The translations under genes were made by a program, and so were the position numbers. 64,000 nt of DNA from Catenulispora rubra (lineage in GTDB: Bacteria > Actinomycetota > Actinomycetes > Streptomycetales > Catenulisporaceae): positions 1-64,000 of the forward strand of contig NZ_JAACYW010000025.1 in assembly GCF_015356825.1 (NCBI RefSeq). Direction: 5' to 3'. Positions 53,657-61,847 of this stretch are shown in pieces (within the stretch, counting starts at the first letter, position 1; the number at the start of each line of letters is the position of its first letter). The notes beneath the pieces were generated by a model, which saw only the letters and a list, made by a program, of their open reading frames with translations, made no database searches and was not told the origin of the DNA.

Positions 53657-54024
53657 AGGACGGCCGGCAGGAGGCAAGGACGGATGGCGCGGTCGGTCGG
53701 GAAGCCGGCCGCGCCGCCTGCCATGCAAGTCAGCCCTCGCCGCCAAACTCGGCCGCGCAACCGCCAGCCAGCCAGCACCACTGGTCAGCGCAGCGCAACC
53801 GCGCCGCTCTGCGCCGCCTGCAAGCAAGTCAGCCCTCGCCCACAAATGCGACACCACCGAAGCCCGCGCCGACCCAGCTCGCCGCCGCCGACCACCACCA
53901 GCCCGCGTCACCAGCCCGCGTCATTAACCCCGCCGCACCGCGCCGCCGCCGAGACGAGTCAGCCCTCGCCCCGCGCCGGCGCGCCGCGACCGGTTCCGCT
54001 CACATCTCCAGCCCGTCGCGCCCC
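53657..54024. other. gene-free stretch with dispersed 14-bp repeats
   Basis: About 370 bp, Pro/Arg-coding-like in several frames but with no start signal or family. AGTCAGCCCTCGCC occurs three times (53728-53741, 53827-53840, 53954-53967), all on the plus strand. No hairpin terminator was recognised after trpEG. Confidence 0.5.
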
Positions 54025-54915
54025 TCAGGCCGCCGCCGCCGTGCACCCCACCCGCGCCTCGGGGTAGCGGGGCACCCAGGCTGTATCCGAGCCCACCGTG
54101 TCCCCGTCCGGTCCGCCGCGGGCCTCGCCGAGGCGGGAGCCGCCCAGGCGGGTGGCTCGGCCCCGGTTGCGGCCGGTGCCGGGCAGGTGCGTGGTCAGGG
54201 CCACGCGCATGCGGCGCCACCAGCGGCGGTCGTGGTCTTCGGGGGGTGGTGGTGCGGCGTGGCGGGCGTGGAGGCGGACTGCGGCCCAGACTGTTTTGGG
54301 CGCACTGGGGTCCGTCGGGTCGAGCGGGGCTGCCGGGCCCGCCCCTGCCCTGGCGCCGGCTCCGGGCCGGTCCAGGCCTGCCGCGTCGCGCAGGTACGGG
54401 GTGCTCGCCTCCGTCTCCGGCGCGTACCACGGTTCCACGCCCCAGGCGTCCGCCAGGAGCCCCACAATGCCGAGTCCGCGGCCGTCCACCGCGGACTCGT
54501 CTACGTCGTCCAGGTCTGCCGCCACCAGATCCAGGCCCTCCAGCCCTGGTTCCGGGGGTGGCGCGTGTCCCGGCTGCTGGCGGCCGCCATCTGTCACGGC
54601 GATGCGCAGGACCTTGTCGTCCGCCATCCACCAGGCCACCCGGATGGTGCCGCCGGCCAGCGGCAGGGCGTGCCGCAGGGCGTTGCTCACCAGTTCCGAG
54701 AGGATCAGGACCGCGTCGTCCGCGGCCGGGGGTGCCACGCGCATCCGCTGGAGTGCGTCGGCCAGCGCGTGGCGGGCCGTACCGACGCTTTCGGGTGTGT
54801 ACGGGAACTCGATCCCGCCCATGCCGCCCGCGGGTCTGGGCGCCGGGGCGCGCGTGACCGTTTGAGACGGACGTATTGATACCGATTCCCGGGGACTCTC
54901 CGGTTGCACCGACAT
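54025..54915 (-). CDS. anti-sigma-type (RsbW-like) histidine-kinase-fold ATPase
   Basis: 296 aa from ATG 54915; GTG 54927 is an alternative with an equally good purine-rich site. GHKL ATP-binding domain at about residues 40-200 (ADDAVLILSELVSNALRHAL with the N-box, VLRIAVTDGGRQQP for the G1 box, GRGLGIVGLLADAWGV for G2). No phospho-acceptor His or receiver domain, so it is a stand-alone serine kinase/anti-sigma type, common in large numbers in actinomycetes. The C-terminal ~100 residues are Ala/Arg/Pro-rich and disordered. Partner antagonist not in the window. Confidence 0.85.
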   Translation of the reverse strand: MSVQPESPRESVSIRPSQTVTRAPAPRPAGGMGGIEFPYTPESVGTARHALADALQRMRVAPPAADDAVLILSELVSNALRHALPLAGGTIRVAWWMADDKVLRIAVTDGGRQQPGHAPPPEPGLEGLDLVAADLDDVDESAVDGRGLGIVGLLADAWGVEPWYAPETEASTPYLRDAAGLDRPGAGARAGAGPAAPLDPTDPSAPKTVWAAVRLHARHAAPPPPEDHDRRWWRRMRVALTTHLPGTGRNRGRATRLGGSRLGEARGGPDGDTVGSDTAWVPRYPEARVGCTAAAA

Positions 54916-54997
54916 GACGACCCCCACGGCTCCCTCCCTGCCGACGAGGAGCTACTCGCGGTAGATGCCCGGTTCGTCCTTGCGGAAAACGACAAAG

Positions 54998-55987
54998 TCA
55001 GGGTGAATCAGGGTTCAGCTCGATGACGCCATGGCGCGCCGTGGCCGCCGGCGCCGCGCCGTCGCGGCCCAGCCTGGCCAGGACCGCCTTGGGGCGGTTG
55101 GAGATGATCGCGTCCACTCCCAGTTCGACGCACAGGTCGATGTCCGAGGGCTGATCCACGGTCCAGACATGAACGCGATTTCCCATGGAGTGCACGCGTT
55201 CCACGTATTCGGGATGGATTCGCAGAATATGGATTCCCGGTCCCGCGATCCGCACTCCGCGCGGCAATGACCCGTCGCGCAACCTCAACGGCACCCGGTC
55301 CAGAAGCAGCACGGTGTCCAGCGACGGCGCCAGCCTCCGGATCCGGCGCACCGACATCGCCGAGAACGACATCACCCGCACCGGCGAGCGCTCCCCCAGC
55401 CGGGGGTGCGCCAGCCCGAACCGGTCCAGCAGCGCCACCAGGTGCTCCTCGACCAGGCCGGCGTAGCGGGTCGGGTGCTTGGTCTCGATCGCCATCTCCA
55501 CCCGGTTCGGGTGCCCCGTCACCAGCTCCAGCAGCCGCTCCAGGGTCAGCACCCGGTGCGCGCCCTCGCGCCGCAGGTCCGGGTACTCGGCGAACTCCTC
55601 GTCGCCGGGCCGCTGCTTCCAGGAGCCGAAGTCCAGCTGCCGCAGCTGCGCCAGCTCCAGCGTGGACACCACGCCGCGGCCGTCGGAGGTGCGGTTCACG
55701 CGGCGGTCGTGCACGCAGACCAGCTGCATGTCCGCGGTGAGGCGCACGTCACACTCCACGCCGTCCGCGCCCTGCAGCAGCGCGGCCTCGTACGCGGCCA
55801 GCGTGTGCTCCGGCACGTCCTCGGAGGCGCCGCGGTGGGCGATGACGGGGATCTCCGCGACGGTGCGGCGGGGGAGCGCGGGCCCGGAGGCACCGGCCCG
55901 GAGCGCGATGTGGGGCCGGGCCGCCGACACCGGCTCGGAGCGGCGCCGATCTGACGGACGGGGCTCTGGGCGGCGCAAAGATTGCAC
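54998..55987 (-). CDS. glycerophosphodiester phosphodiesterase
   Basis: 329 aa from GTG 55987 (GGAAGG 9 nt upstream). TIM-barrel GDPD: HRGASEDVPEHTLAAYEAAL (catalytic His and metal Glu), VECDVRLTADMQLVCVHDRR (Glu, Asp, second catalytic His), EMAIETKH, and VHVWTVDQPSD near the end. Hydrolyses glycerophosphodiesters to glycerol-3-phosphate and an alcohol. A basic ~45-residue N-terminal extension without a clear signal peptide suggests a cytosolic enzyme. Confidence 0.93.
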   Translation of the reverse strand: MQSLRRPEPRPSDRRRSEPVSAARPHIALRAGASGPALPRRTVAEIPVIAHRGASEDVPEHTLAAYEAALLQGADGVECDVRLTADMQLVCVHDRRVNRTSDGRGVVSTLELAQLRQLDFGSWKQRPGDEEFAEYPDLRREGAHRVLTLERLLELVTGHPNRVEMAIETKHPTRYAGLVEEHLVALLDRFGLAHPRLGERSPVRVMSFSAMSVRRIRRLAPSLDTVLLLDRVPLRLRDGSLPRGVRIAGPGIHILRIHPEYVERVHSMGNRVHVWTVDQPSDIDLCVELGVDAIISNRPKAVLARLGRDGAAPAATARHGVIELNPDSP

Positions 55988-56170
55988 GTCATGAATCCTT
56001 CCAGATGACCCCCGGAACCGCGCACCGGAGACGATCGGAAAAGGCAGGTGTTCAAATCGCTTTCACCGCGGCTTCAAACGACGGACATACTGGCTCACCA
56101 GACAGGGGGTCCCTTGTCGTATCGTCGTAGCGACGGACCATCCACCGATCGCCCATCATCAGGGGGACAT

Positions 56171-56599
56171 ATGAGCCAGCAGCCGTACGGACAGCCCGGA
56201 TACCAGCAGGGACCGCCGCCGCAGCCGCAACAGCAGTACGCGCCGCCGCCCCCGCAGCAGGGGTTCCAGCAGAACTTCCTGTGCGTGACCACGAACGACA
56301 TACCGGGCTACCGCATCGACGCCGTCTACGGCGAGGTCTTCGGCCTCACCGTGCGCAGCCGCAACGCCTTCAGCCAGATGGGGGCCGGCCTGAAGTCGAT
56401 GTTCGGCGGCGAGCTCAAGGGCATGACCAAGGCCCTGATGGACAGCCGCAACGACGTCATGCAGCGGATGATCCAGGAGGCGATGAACCGCGGCGCTAAC
56501 GCCATCGTCGGCATGCGCTTCGACACCTCGGAGATGGGCGACGTCTGGACCGAGATCTGCGCCTACGGCACCGCGGTGACCATCAGCCGCCAGGCCTGA
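56171..56599 (+). CDS. YbjQ/UPF0145-type protein with Pro/Gln-rich head
   Basis: 142 aa from ATG 56171 (AGGGGGAC upstream). The first ~35 residues are a Pro/Gln/Tyr-rich disordered segment (QPYGQPGYQQGPPPQPQQQY). The rest matches the YbjQ fold: TTNDIPGYRIDAVYGEVFGL, GGELKGMTKALMDSRNDVMQ, ANAIVGMRFDTSEMG. The family forms pentameric rings of unknown role, sometimes called heavy-metal-binding. Confidence 0.88.
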   Translation: MSQQPYGQPGYQQGPPPQPQQQYAPPPPQQGFQQNFLCVTTNDIPGYRIDAVYGEVFGLTVRSRNAFSQMGAGLKSMFGGELKGMTKALMDSRNDVMQRMIQEAMNRGANAIVGMRFDTSEMGDVWTEICAYGTAVTISRQA

Positions 56600-56693
56600 T
56601 CCACCCCGGCGTCCCGCGGGCGCGGTCCCCGCCGCCGGGGCCCGCGCCCGACGCGTTTGCCCCAGGCGGCGCCGCGGTGGATATCGTGAGGCG

Positions 56694-57005
56694 ATGATCC
56701 GACGCTCGCTCACCGCCCTGGCCGCTGCCGCGGCCGCGGAACTGTGCTGTGTCGCGGGCAGCTTCCTGCACGCGATACGCCTGGTCGGGCACGTCGAGGG
56801 CGTCTCGCTGCCGACCGTCCTGAGCTCGCGCCGGAACATGGCGCTCACCGCCTGGCGGGCCTCACTGACCGTCGGCGACCGGCTGCTGTTCGCGGCCGTG
56901 GCGGTACTGGCCGCGGCCCTGGTCCTGGCCGGGCCCCATCTGAAGCCGACATTCGGGCGGATCCGCACGCGAATCACCGATGTTCGCAGGCTGCCCCGTG
57001 CATAG
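56694..57005 (+). CDS. two-helix membrane protein, unknown
   Basis: 103 aa, ATG 56694. Two hydrophobic helices (LTALAAAAAAELCCVAGSFL and LLFAAVAVLAAALVLAGPHL) with a ~35-residue loop between, and a basic C-terminal tail (RIRTRITDVRRLPRA). No family recognised. Ends 16 nt before tdk; the two may be co-transcribed. Confidence 0.65.
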   Translation: MIRRSLTALAAAAAAELCCVAGSFLHAIRLVGHVEGVSLPTVLSSRRNMALTAWRASLTVGDRLLFAAVAVLAAALVLAGPHLKPTFGRIRTRITDVRRLPRA

Positions 57006-57021
57006 GAGATAATCTGCGACC

Positions 57022-57669
57022 ATGGCCGAGCTCGTCTTCTTCACCGGAACCATGGACAGCGGCAAGTCGACCCTCGCCTTGCAACTCGACCACAACCACA
57101 ACGCCCGGGGCCGGGCCGGGCTCATCTTCACCCGGGACGACCGCGCCGGGAGCGCCACCATCTCCAGCCGGCTGGGGCTGAAGGCCGCGGCGGTGGAGGT
57201 CGAGAACACCACCGACCTGCTCAACCACGTGGTGCAGATGATGTCCTCCGGCGGCAAGGTGGACTACGTGGTCGCCGACGAGGCGCAGTTCTACACCGAG
57301 GACCACATCGAGCAGCTGGCGCGCATGGTCGACGAGCTGAGCATCGACGTCTACGCCTTCGGCATCACCACCGACTTCCGCACCCGGCTGTTCCCGGGCA
57401 GCAAGCGCCTGATCGAGCTGGCCGACCGCATCGAGGTCCTGCAGGTACAGACCCTGTGCTGGTGCGGTGCCCGGGCCACCCACAACGCCCGCACCGTCGG
57501 CGGCGAGATGGTCGTCGAGGGCGAGCAGGTCGTGGTCGGCGACACCGCGGTCGATGACGAGATCGGCTACGAGGTGCTGTGCCGCCGACACCACCGCCGC
57601 CGGCTGACCGCCTCCCGCTCCGGAGCGGCCGCGTTGAGCCCGGACACGCTGCCGTTCGGCGCCGCCTGA
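57022..57669 (+). CDS. tdk: thymidine kinase
   Basis: 215 aa, ATG 57022 after AGGAGATAA. Type-II (TK1-like) deoxythymidine salvage kinase: P-loop GTMDSGKST at residues 9-17, lid/DEAQF motif (VVADEAQFYTEDH), zinc Cys set (CWCGARATHNAR and YEVLCRRHH). Phosphorylates thymidine to dTMP in the cytosol. Directly upstream of tRNA-Ser on the same strand. Confidence 0.96.
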   Translation: MAELVFFTGTMDSGKSTLALQLDHNHNARGRAGLIFTRDDRAGSATISSRLGLKAAAVEVENTTDLLNHVVQMMSSGGKVDYVVADEAQFYTEDHIEQLARMVDELSIDVYAFGITTDFRTRLFPGSKRLIELADRIEVLQVQTLCWCGARATHNARTVGGEMVVEGEQVVVGDTAVDDEIGYEVLCRRHHRRRLTASRSGAAALSPDTLPFGAA

Positions 57670-57731
57670 GGCCCCCGAGCCACTCGCGGGTTGTGAGAGA
57701 CTTTCTGTTCACGAGCGCCAGGGGTGCTCCA

Positions 57732-57816
57732 GGAGGATTTGCCTAGTGGCCTAAGGCGTTGGTCTTGAAAACCAAAGTGGCGAGAGTCACCGTGGGTTCG
57801 AATCCCACATCCTCCG
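57732..57816 (+). tRNA. tRNA-Ser (UGA anticodon)
   Basis: 85 nt with long variable arm. Acceptor stem GGAGGAT (57732-57738) pairs with ATCCTCC (57809-57815), discriminator G57816. Anticodon stem TTGGT/ACCAA encloses anticodon TGA at 57766-57768; T arm GTGGG-TTCGAAT-CCCAC. CCA is not encoded. Reads UCA and UCG. Confidence 0.97.
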
Positions 57817-57822
57817 CTTGAA

Positions 57823-57839
57823 GCAGGCTTTCGGCCTGC
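57823..57839 (+). terminator. terminator after tRNA-Ser
   Basis: GCAGGC (57823-57828) pairs with GCCTGC (57834-57839), 5-nt TTTCG loop, 7 nt after the tRNA. Confidence 0.6.
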
Positions 57840-57994
57840 ACTCTTACGCTTGGTAAGGGTGGTTTTCCCGCTCACGGGGTGAGGCCGGCTAGATAGAACG
57901 GCTGATCAAGCCGTCGTGGACTCGCGCTAGCTTCTTACCGGCATCCCCGCATGGCGACACTTCGCTGTTCGCTGATTCACCCCGGTTCTGCCGC

Positions 57995-58045
57995 ATGAGC
58001 ACGACCTCCTCTTGCACGACCTCCCCTTGCACGGCCTCCTCTTGA
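57995..58045 (+). other. upstream mini-ORF built of three 15-bp tandem repeats
   Basis: CACGACCTCCTCTTG at 58000-58014 is repeated with single changes at 58015-58029 and 58030-58044. An ATG at 57995 reads through them as MSTTSSCTTSPCTASS, stop 58043-58045, ending 10 nt before the TTG start of the CWB2 gene. The last repeat also supplies GAAGGTG, that gene's ribosome binding site. May be a leader peptide or just a small repeat expansion. Confidence 0.45.
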
Positions 58046-58055
58046 AGGTGACACC

Positions 58056-60035
58056 TTGCCACTGCGCAGTCGGGCCTCGCTTCTTCTCGCCGCGGTGTCC
58101 GCGGCCTCGGTATGCACCTTCAGCGGCGGTAGCGCGAGTGCGGCCGCTTCCGGGGACTTGAGTGGATACCTCACCTATGCCGGTGCCTCACATCCCGGCG
58201 ACAACTTCTTCAAGCAGCTCGCGTCGGTGCACGCCGACGGCAGCGGGCTCAAGTACTGGACGCCGCCGCACGCTGCGAAGCCGGGCTTCAGCGAGCCCGT
58301 CTTCGACGACCCTTCGTATTCGCCGGACGGTTCACGTCTGGCCTACCTGGCCGACTACGACCTGTGGGTGGCGCAGGCGGACGGTTCGTCGGGGCACCTC
58401 GTCCGTCTCACGGCCACGGACGGCGGGCTGATGGGCGATCTGAGCTGGAGCCCGGACGGCTCCTACATCTACTTCACCGAGACGCTGCGCACCTCGACCC
58501 TCTATCGGATCCGGCCCAACGGCTCGGGCGAGGAGGCGCTTCTCACGTTCCCCGTCGTGAATACCGGGTACTCGGTGGCACCGAACGGGAACATCGCCTA
58601 CGCGGACGAAGGCGCGATCGCGCAGTGGAATCCCAGCAGCGGCGCCGTCACCCGCATACTCGCCGGTGAGAACTTCGCACAGCCCGAGTTCTCGCCGGAC
58701 GGCACCCGGTTGCTGATTATGGGAGTGCTGCAGGGGCCGGGCCAGTCCGGCAACCCGAGGCAGATATACGTCGTCAACGTGGACGGCACGGGCCTGCGGC
58801 AGCTGACGACTCCGGAACCGATCGGCCACCTCCAGGACTTTTACAACGCTCCCACCTGGTCGCCGGACGGCCGGTACATCGCGTTCTCCAACGGAAACGG
58901 CGGCGACCACGGCGCCATCGGCCTGGACGAGGTCGCCACCGGCACCATCACCTACATCGCCGGCACTCCGACCGGCGACGTCTCCACCATCGCCTGGCAG
59001 TCCCACGCCGTCCCGGCGTCCGGCCCGGTGCCGGCTCCGGCCGTCGACCGCATCGGGGGCGCCGACCGGATCGAGACCGCCATCGACGCCTCCCGCTTCG
59101 AGTTCGACGCCGCCAGCGCGACGGGCTCCGGCTCCGGTCTGCGGAAGGCATCGTGCGTCGTCCTGAGCCGGATGGACACCTACGCGGACGCCCTCTCCGG
59201 CAGCGCCCTGGCCGGGCAGAAATCCTGCCCGCTGCTCCTGACGCCGACCGGCAGCCTCGACCCGCGCGTGCTCGCCGAAATGCACCGGGTCCTCGCCCCC
59301 GGCGGAACCGTCTACCTGCTCGGCGGTACCAGTGCGCTGTCCCCGTCGGTCGCAGCGGCCGTTCGCGCCAACGACTTCCTGCCGACGCGCCTGGCCGGAA
59401 CCGACCGGTATCTGACGAGTCTGGCGGTCGCCTCGGCGATCACCAAGCATCCGCGGAACGTCTTCGTGGCGACCGGCGAACAGTTCCCTGACGCCCTCGG
59501 CGCTGGCGCCGCAGCCTCGTCCCTGGGCCAGTCGGTCGTGGTGCTCAGCGCGGGCAGCAGCCTGGAATCCCCGGTACGGGACTACATCGCGGCGAGCTAC
59601 GCGGGGTCGGCCAAGGTGCTCACAGTCGGCGGCTCGGCGGCCCAGGCGGTCGGCACCCAGCTTCCCGCTCTGCAGAACGTGGACGACATCTCCGGAGCCG
59701 ACCGATACGCCACGGCAGCCGCCCTCTTCGCGCGGTTCGCCGCCGACCACCACCCCGCCCTCGGCGTGGCCACCGGCCACGACTGGCCGGACGCCCTCGC
59801 CGGAGGCGCCGTCGCGGGCGCGAACAACGGCCTGCTCCTACTCACCGACGGCGCCTCCGTCCCGGCGGTGGAGACCGCGAAGCTGGCGCCCACCATCTTC
59901 GGCGGAGTCAGGGAGATCATGGCCTTCGGCGGCAGCTCGGTCGTCCAGGACTCCACTCTGGGCGCGATCAGCAGGGCGACCGACACCACCGGCTGGACGT
60001 GGTTCGTCGATCGGCGAACGCCGGCACTTCCGTAA
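58056..60035 (+). CDS. secreted TolB-like beta-propeller protein with CWB2 repeats
   Basis: 659 aa from TTG 58056 (GAAGGTG upstream). Signal peptide (LRSRASLLLAAVSAASVCTF). Residues ~30-310 are a WD40-like/TolB propeller (FDDPSYSPDGSRLAYLADYD, DLSWSPDGSYIYFTETL, PTWSPDGRYIAFSNGNGG). Residues ~330-659 hold three CWB2 repeats (DRIGGADRIETAIDASRFEF, TRLAGTDRYLTSLAVASAIT, DDISGADRYATAAALFARFA). Bound to the cell wall, with the propeller likely the functional part. It lies between tRNA-Ser and a tRNA-3'-like fragment, so the gene may be on a small islet. Confidence 0.92.
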   Translation: MPLRSRASLLLAAVSAASVCTFSGGSASAAASGDLSGYLTYAGASHPGDNFFKQLASVHADGSGLKYWTPPHAAKPGFSEPVFDDPSYSPDGSRLAYLADYDLWVAQADGSSGHLVRLTATDGGLMGDLSWSPDGSYIYFTETLRTSTLYRIRPNGSGEEALLTFPVVNTGYSVAPNGNIAYADEGAIAQWNPSSGAVTRILAGENFAQPEFSPDGTRLLIMGVLQGPGQSGNPRQIYVVNVDGTGLRQLTTPEPIGHLQDFYNAPTWSPDGRYIAFSNGNGGDHGAIGLDEVATGTITYIAGTPTGDVSTIAWQSHAVPASGPVPAPAVDRIGGADRIETAIDASRFEFDAASATGSGSGLRKASCVVLSRMDTYADALSGSALAGQKSCPLLLTPTGSLDPRVLAEMHRVLAPGGTVYLLGGTSALSPSVAAAVRANDFLPTRLAGTDRYLTSLAVASAITKHPRNVFVATGEQFPDALGAGAAASSLGQSVVVLSAGSSLESPVRDYIAASYAGSAKVLTVGGSAAQAVGTQLPALQNVDDISGADRYATAAALFARFAADHHPALGVATGHDWPDALAGGAVAGANNGLLLLTDGASVPAVETAKLAPTIFGGVREIMAFGGSSVVQDSTLGAISRATDTTGWTWFVDRRTPALP

Positions 60036-60127
60036 CCATCAACGCACCTTGTGCGACCCCGGTGGCGAAATGACATACTTCATCGAGAGCAGTCGCTGAC
60101 CTGGTATCAGGAAAGCAAAATCTTGAG

Positions 60128-60148
60128 TTCGAGTCCCACGTTCTCCGC
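60128..60148 (+). repeat. tRNA-Ser 3'-end-like fragment
   Basis: 21 nt matching the T loop to discriminator of the tRNA at 57797-57817 at 18 positions. The 5' part of a T stem is not there, so it is not a tRNA. It resembles the displaced end left by an integration into the tRNA, with 2.3 kb between. Confidence 0.6.
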
Positions 60149-60166
60149 CGGAACAGCAAGGTGCCG

Positions 60167-60928
60167 ATGATGACGAAACAGTTCCGTGAGGAGGACGTCG
60201 TCCAGGTCGCGGACGGCGTCCACGCCGTCTTCGGCAGCGACGTCACGTGGGTGGTCGTGCAGGCCGGCGACAGCGCCACCCTGATCGACACCGGCTACCC
60301 GGCCGATCGCGCGAACCTGCTCGCGTCGCTGGAACTGCTGAAGGTGGCGCCGGAGGCGCTGAGCGCGGTCCTGATCACGCACGCGCACAACGACCACCTC
60401 GGCTCGGCGCAGTGGCTGCACGCCGCGTACGGCGTTCCGGTCCTGATGCACGCCGAGGAGGTGCCGCACGCGCGGCGTGACTTCCTGGACCAGGTGTCGG
60501 TCGGGAAGGTGGCCGCGAACGCGTGGCGGCCGGGGGTGGTGCCGTGGGCGCTGCGGGCGCTGGGCAACGGCGGTACCGCGGACGTCGCGGTCGCCGAACC
60601 GCAGGCCTTCCCCGCTCCCGGCGCGCTCGACCTGCCCGGCGCCCCGGTGCCGTTGCACATCCCCGGCCACACCGCGGGGCACTGCGCGTATCTGTTGCCG
60701 GACAGCGGGATCGTGGTGGGCGGGGACGCGATCGCCACCGGGCATCCGACGTCCCGGGCCAAGGGCCCGCAGTTGCTGCCCGCCATGTTCCACAAGGACC
60801 GGGAGCGCGCGCTGGCGGGGTTGAGCGTGCTGGAGGAGACCGACGCCGAGGTGCTGGTTCCCGGGCACGGACCCGTGTACCGCGGCTCGGTGCGCGAGGC
60901 TGCCAAGCTGGTGCGGGAACGCGGGTAG
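60167..60928 (+). CDS. metallo-beta-lactamase-fold hydrolase
   Basis: 253 aa from ATG 60167 (AAGG upstream; GTG 60161 possible). Dinuclear zinc site: THAHNDHLGS (HxHxDH), PGHTAGH, GGDAI (bridging Asp) and PGHGP (last His). Cytosolic; general glyoxalase-II/quorum-lactonase-like hydrolase of unknown substrate. The tRNA-like fragment ends 18 nt before it. Confidence 0.92.
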   Translation: MMTKQFREEDVVQVADGVHAVFGSDVTWVVVQAGDSATLIDTGYPADRANLLASLELLKVAPEALSAVLITHAHNDHLGSAQWLHAAYGVPVLMHAEEVPHARRDFLDQVSVGKVAANAWRPGVVPWALRALGNGGTADVAVAEPQAFPAPGALDLPGAPVPLHIPGHTAGHCAYLLPDSGIVVGGDAIATGHPTSRAKGPQLLPAMFHKDRERALAGLSVLEETDAEVLVPGHGPVYRGSVREAAKLVRERG

Positions 60929-61020
60929 CGCGGCGACACCACGACGCCGCCACTGCCACTGCCACTGCCACCGTGGCGGATCTCGCTAAGCAGAATCCCG
61001 TATAACCGTCGGGCTCAGCT

Positions 61021-61692
61021 CTAGAGCGAGGAGGCGGCGGACTTGGCCGTCGCAAGGTCCTGAGTCACCGTCGCCGCTGCGGCGTCGAGGGTCGCCTGCG
61101 TGGCCGCTCCCTGCTGATACCGAACCGCGGTGACGATCCAGCCGCCGAGGTCGGACTTGGCCTTCGCCATGTCGTTCGTCCACTGGTCGAGGGCGCCGCC
61201 GTGGTCGCCGCCGTAGGCCGCGGCGGCCTGGCTCGCGGCGGCGAGGTACGTCGTGTCACCCTCGGGATCCGGCGCGGTGCGGAACTTCACGAACTGCGCG
61301 GGCGGCGACTTCGGGTCGCTGAAGGCTTGTCCGTATGCTGCGATACCCGGGTAGGACGTGTGGCCCACGATCTTCTGTCCGGACGCCAGCAGGTCCGCGT
61401 AGTGCTGGACCGACGCCAGCAGGATCCGGGTGCTCTTCGACGAATCCTTGGGGACCGCGGGTGCGGTGCCTGTGCCCGAACCGTCAGAGTTCGTATTCGC
61501 CCCACCGCTCGCGCCGGCCGCGTTCGGGCTGGCGCCGCCGACGGCGCCGAACGCGGCGGCCAGCGCGAATATGACGACCACCGCGGCTATCCCGTACATC
61601 ACCAGCAGTCCCTGTTGCTGTCCCATGCCCAGCACCCGGCGCAGCGGCCGGCCGCGCCGGCCCCGACCCGGATTCCAGTCAATCTTCGGCAC
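61021..61692 (-). CDS. membrane-anchored hypothetical protein
   Basis: 223 aa. Basic N-terminus (NPGRGRRGRPLRRVLGMGQQQ), one helix (LLVMYGIAAVVVIFALAAAF), then a Gly/Asn/Ser linker and a helical outer domain (TRILLASVQHYADLLASGQK, TYLAAASQAAAAYGGDHGGA, LDAAAATVTQDLATAKSAAS). No family recognised. Divergent from the MacA-like gene. Confidence 0.75.
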   Translation of the reverse strand: MPKIDWNPGRGRRGRPLRRVLGMGQQQGLLVMYGIAAVVVIFALAAAFGAVGGASPNAAGASGGANTNSDGSGTGTAPAVPKDSSKSTRILLASVQHYADLLASGQKIVGHTSYPGIAAYGQAFSDPKSPPAQFVKFRTAPDPEGDTTYLAAASQAAAAYGGDHGGALDQWTNDMAKAKSDLGGWIVTAVRYQQGAATQATLDAAAATVTQDLATAKSAASSL

Positions 61693-61847
61693 GGGGAAAA
61701 CCTATCGCCGAACAGCGGTTATTCACCAGGGAGTCAATACTTCGGACACCTCGGAGATGCGTGAAGAACCCCCGATTATGAGAGTCAGATGAGACTGAAC
61801 GTACCCCTTCACCTTCGCTTCAGTTACGAACGACAACCTCTGGCGCC

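Noticed and set aside
60128-60148. Second tRNA gene
   Set aside because: Only the T loop to the discriminator is present; no acceptor 5' strand, D arm or anticodon arm upstream.
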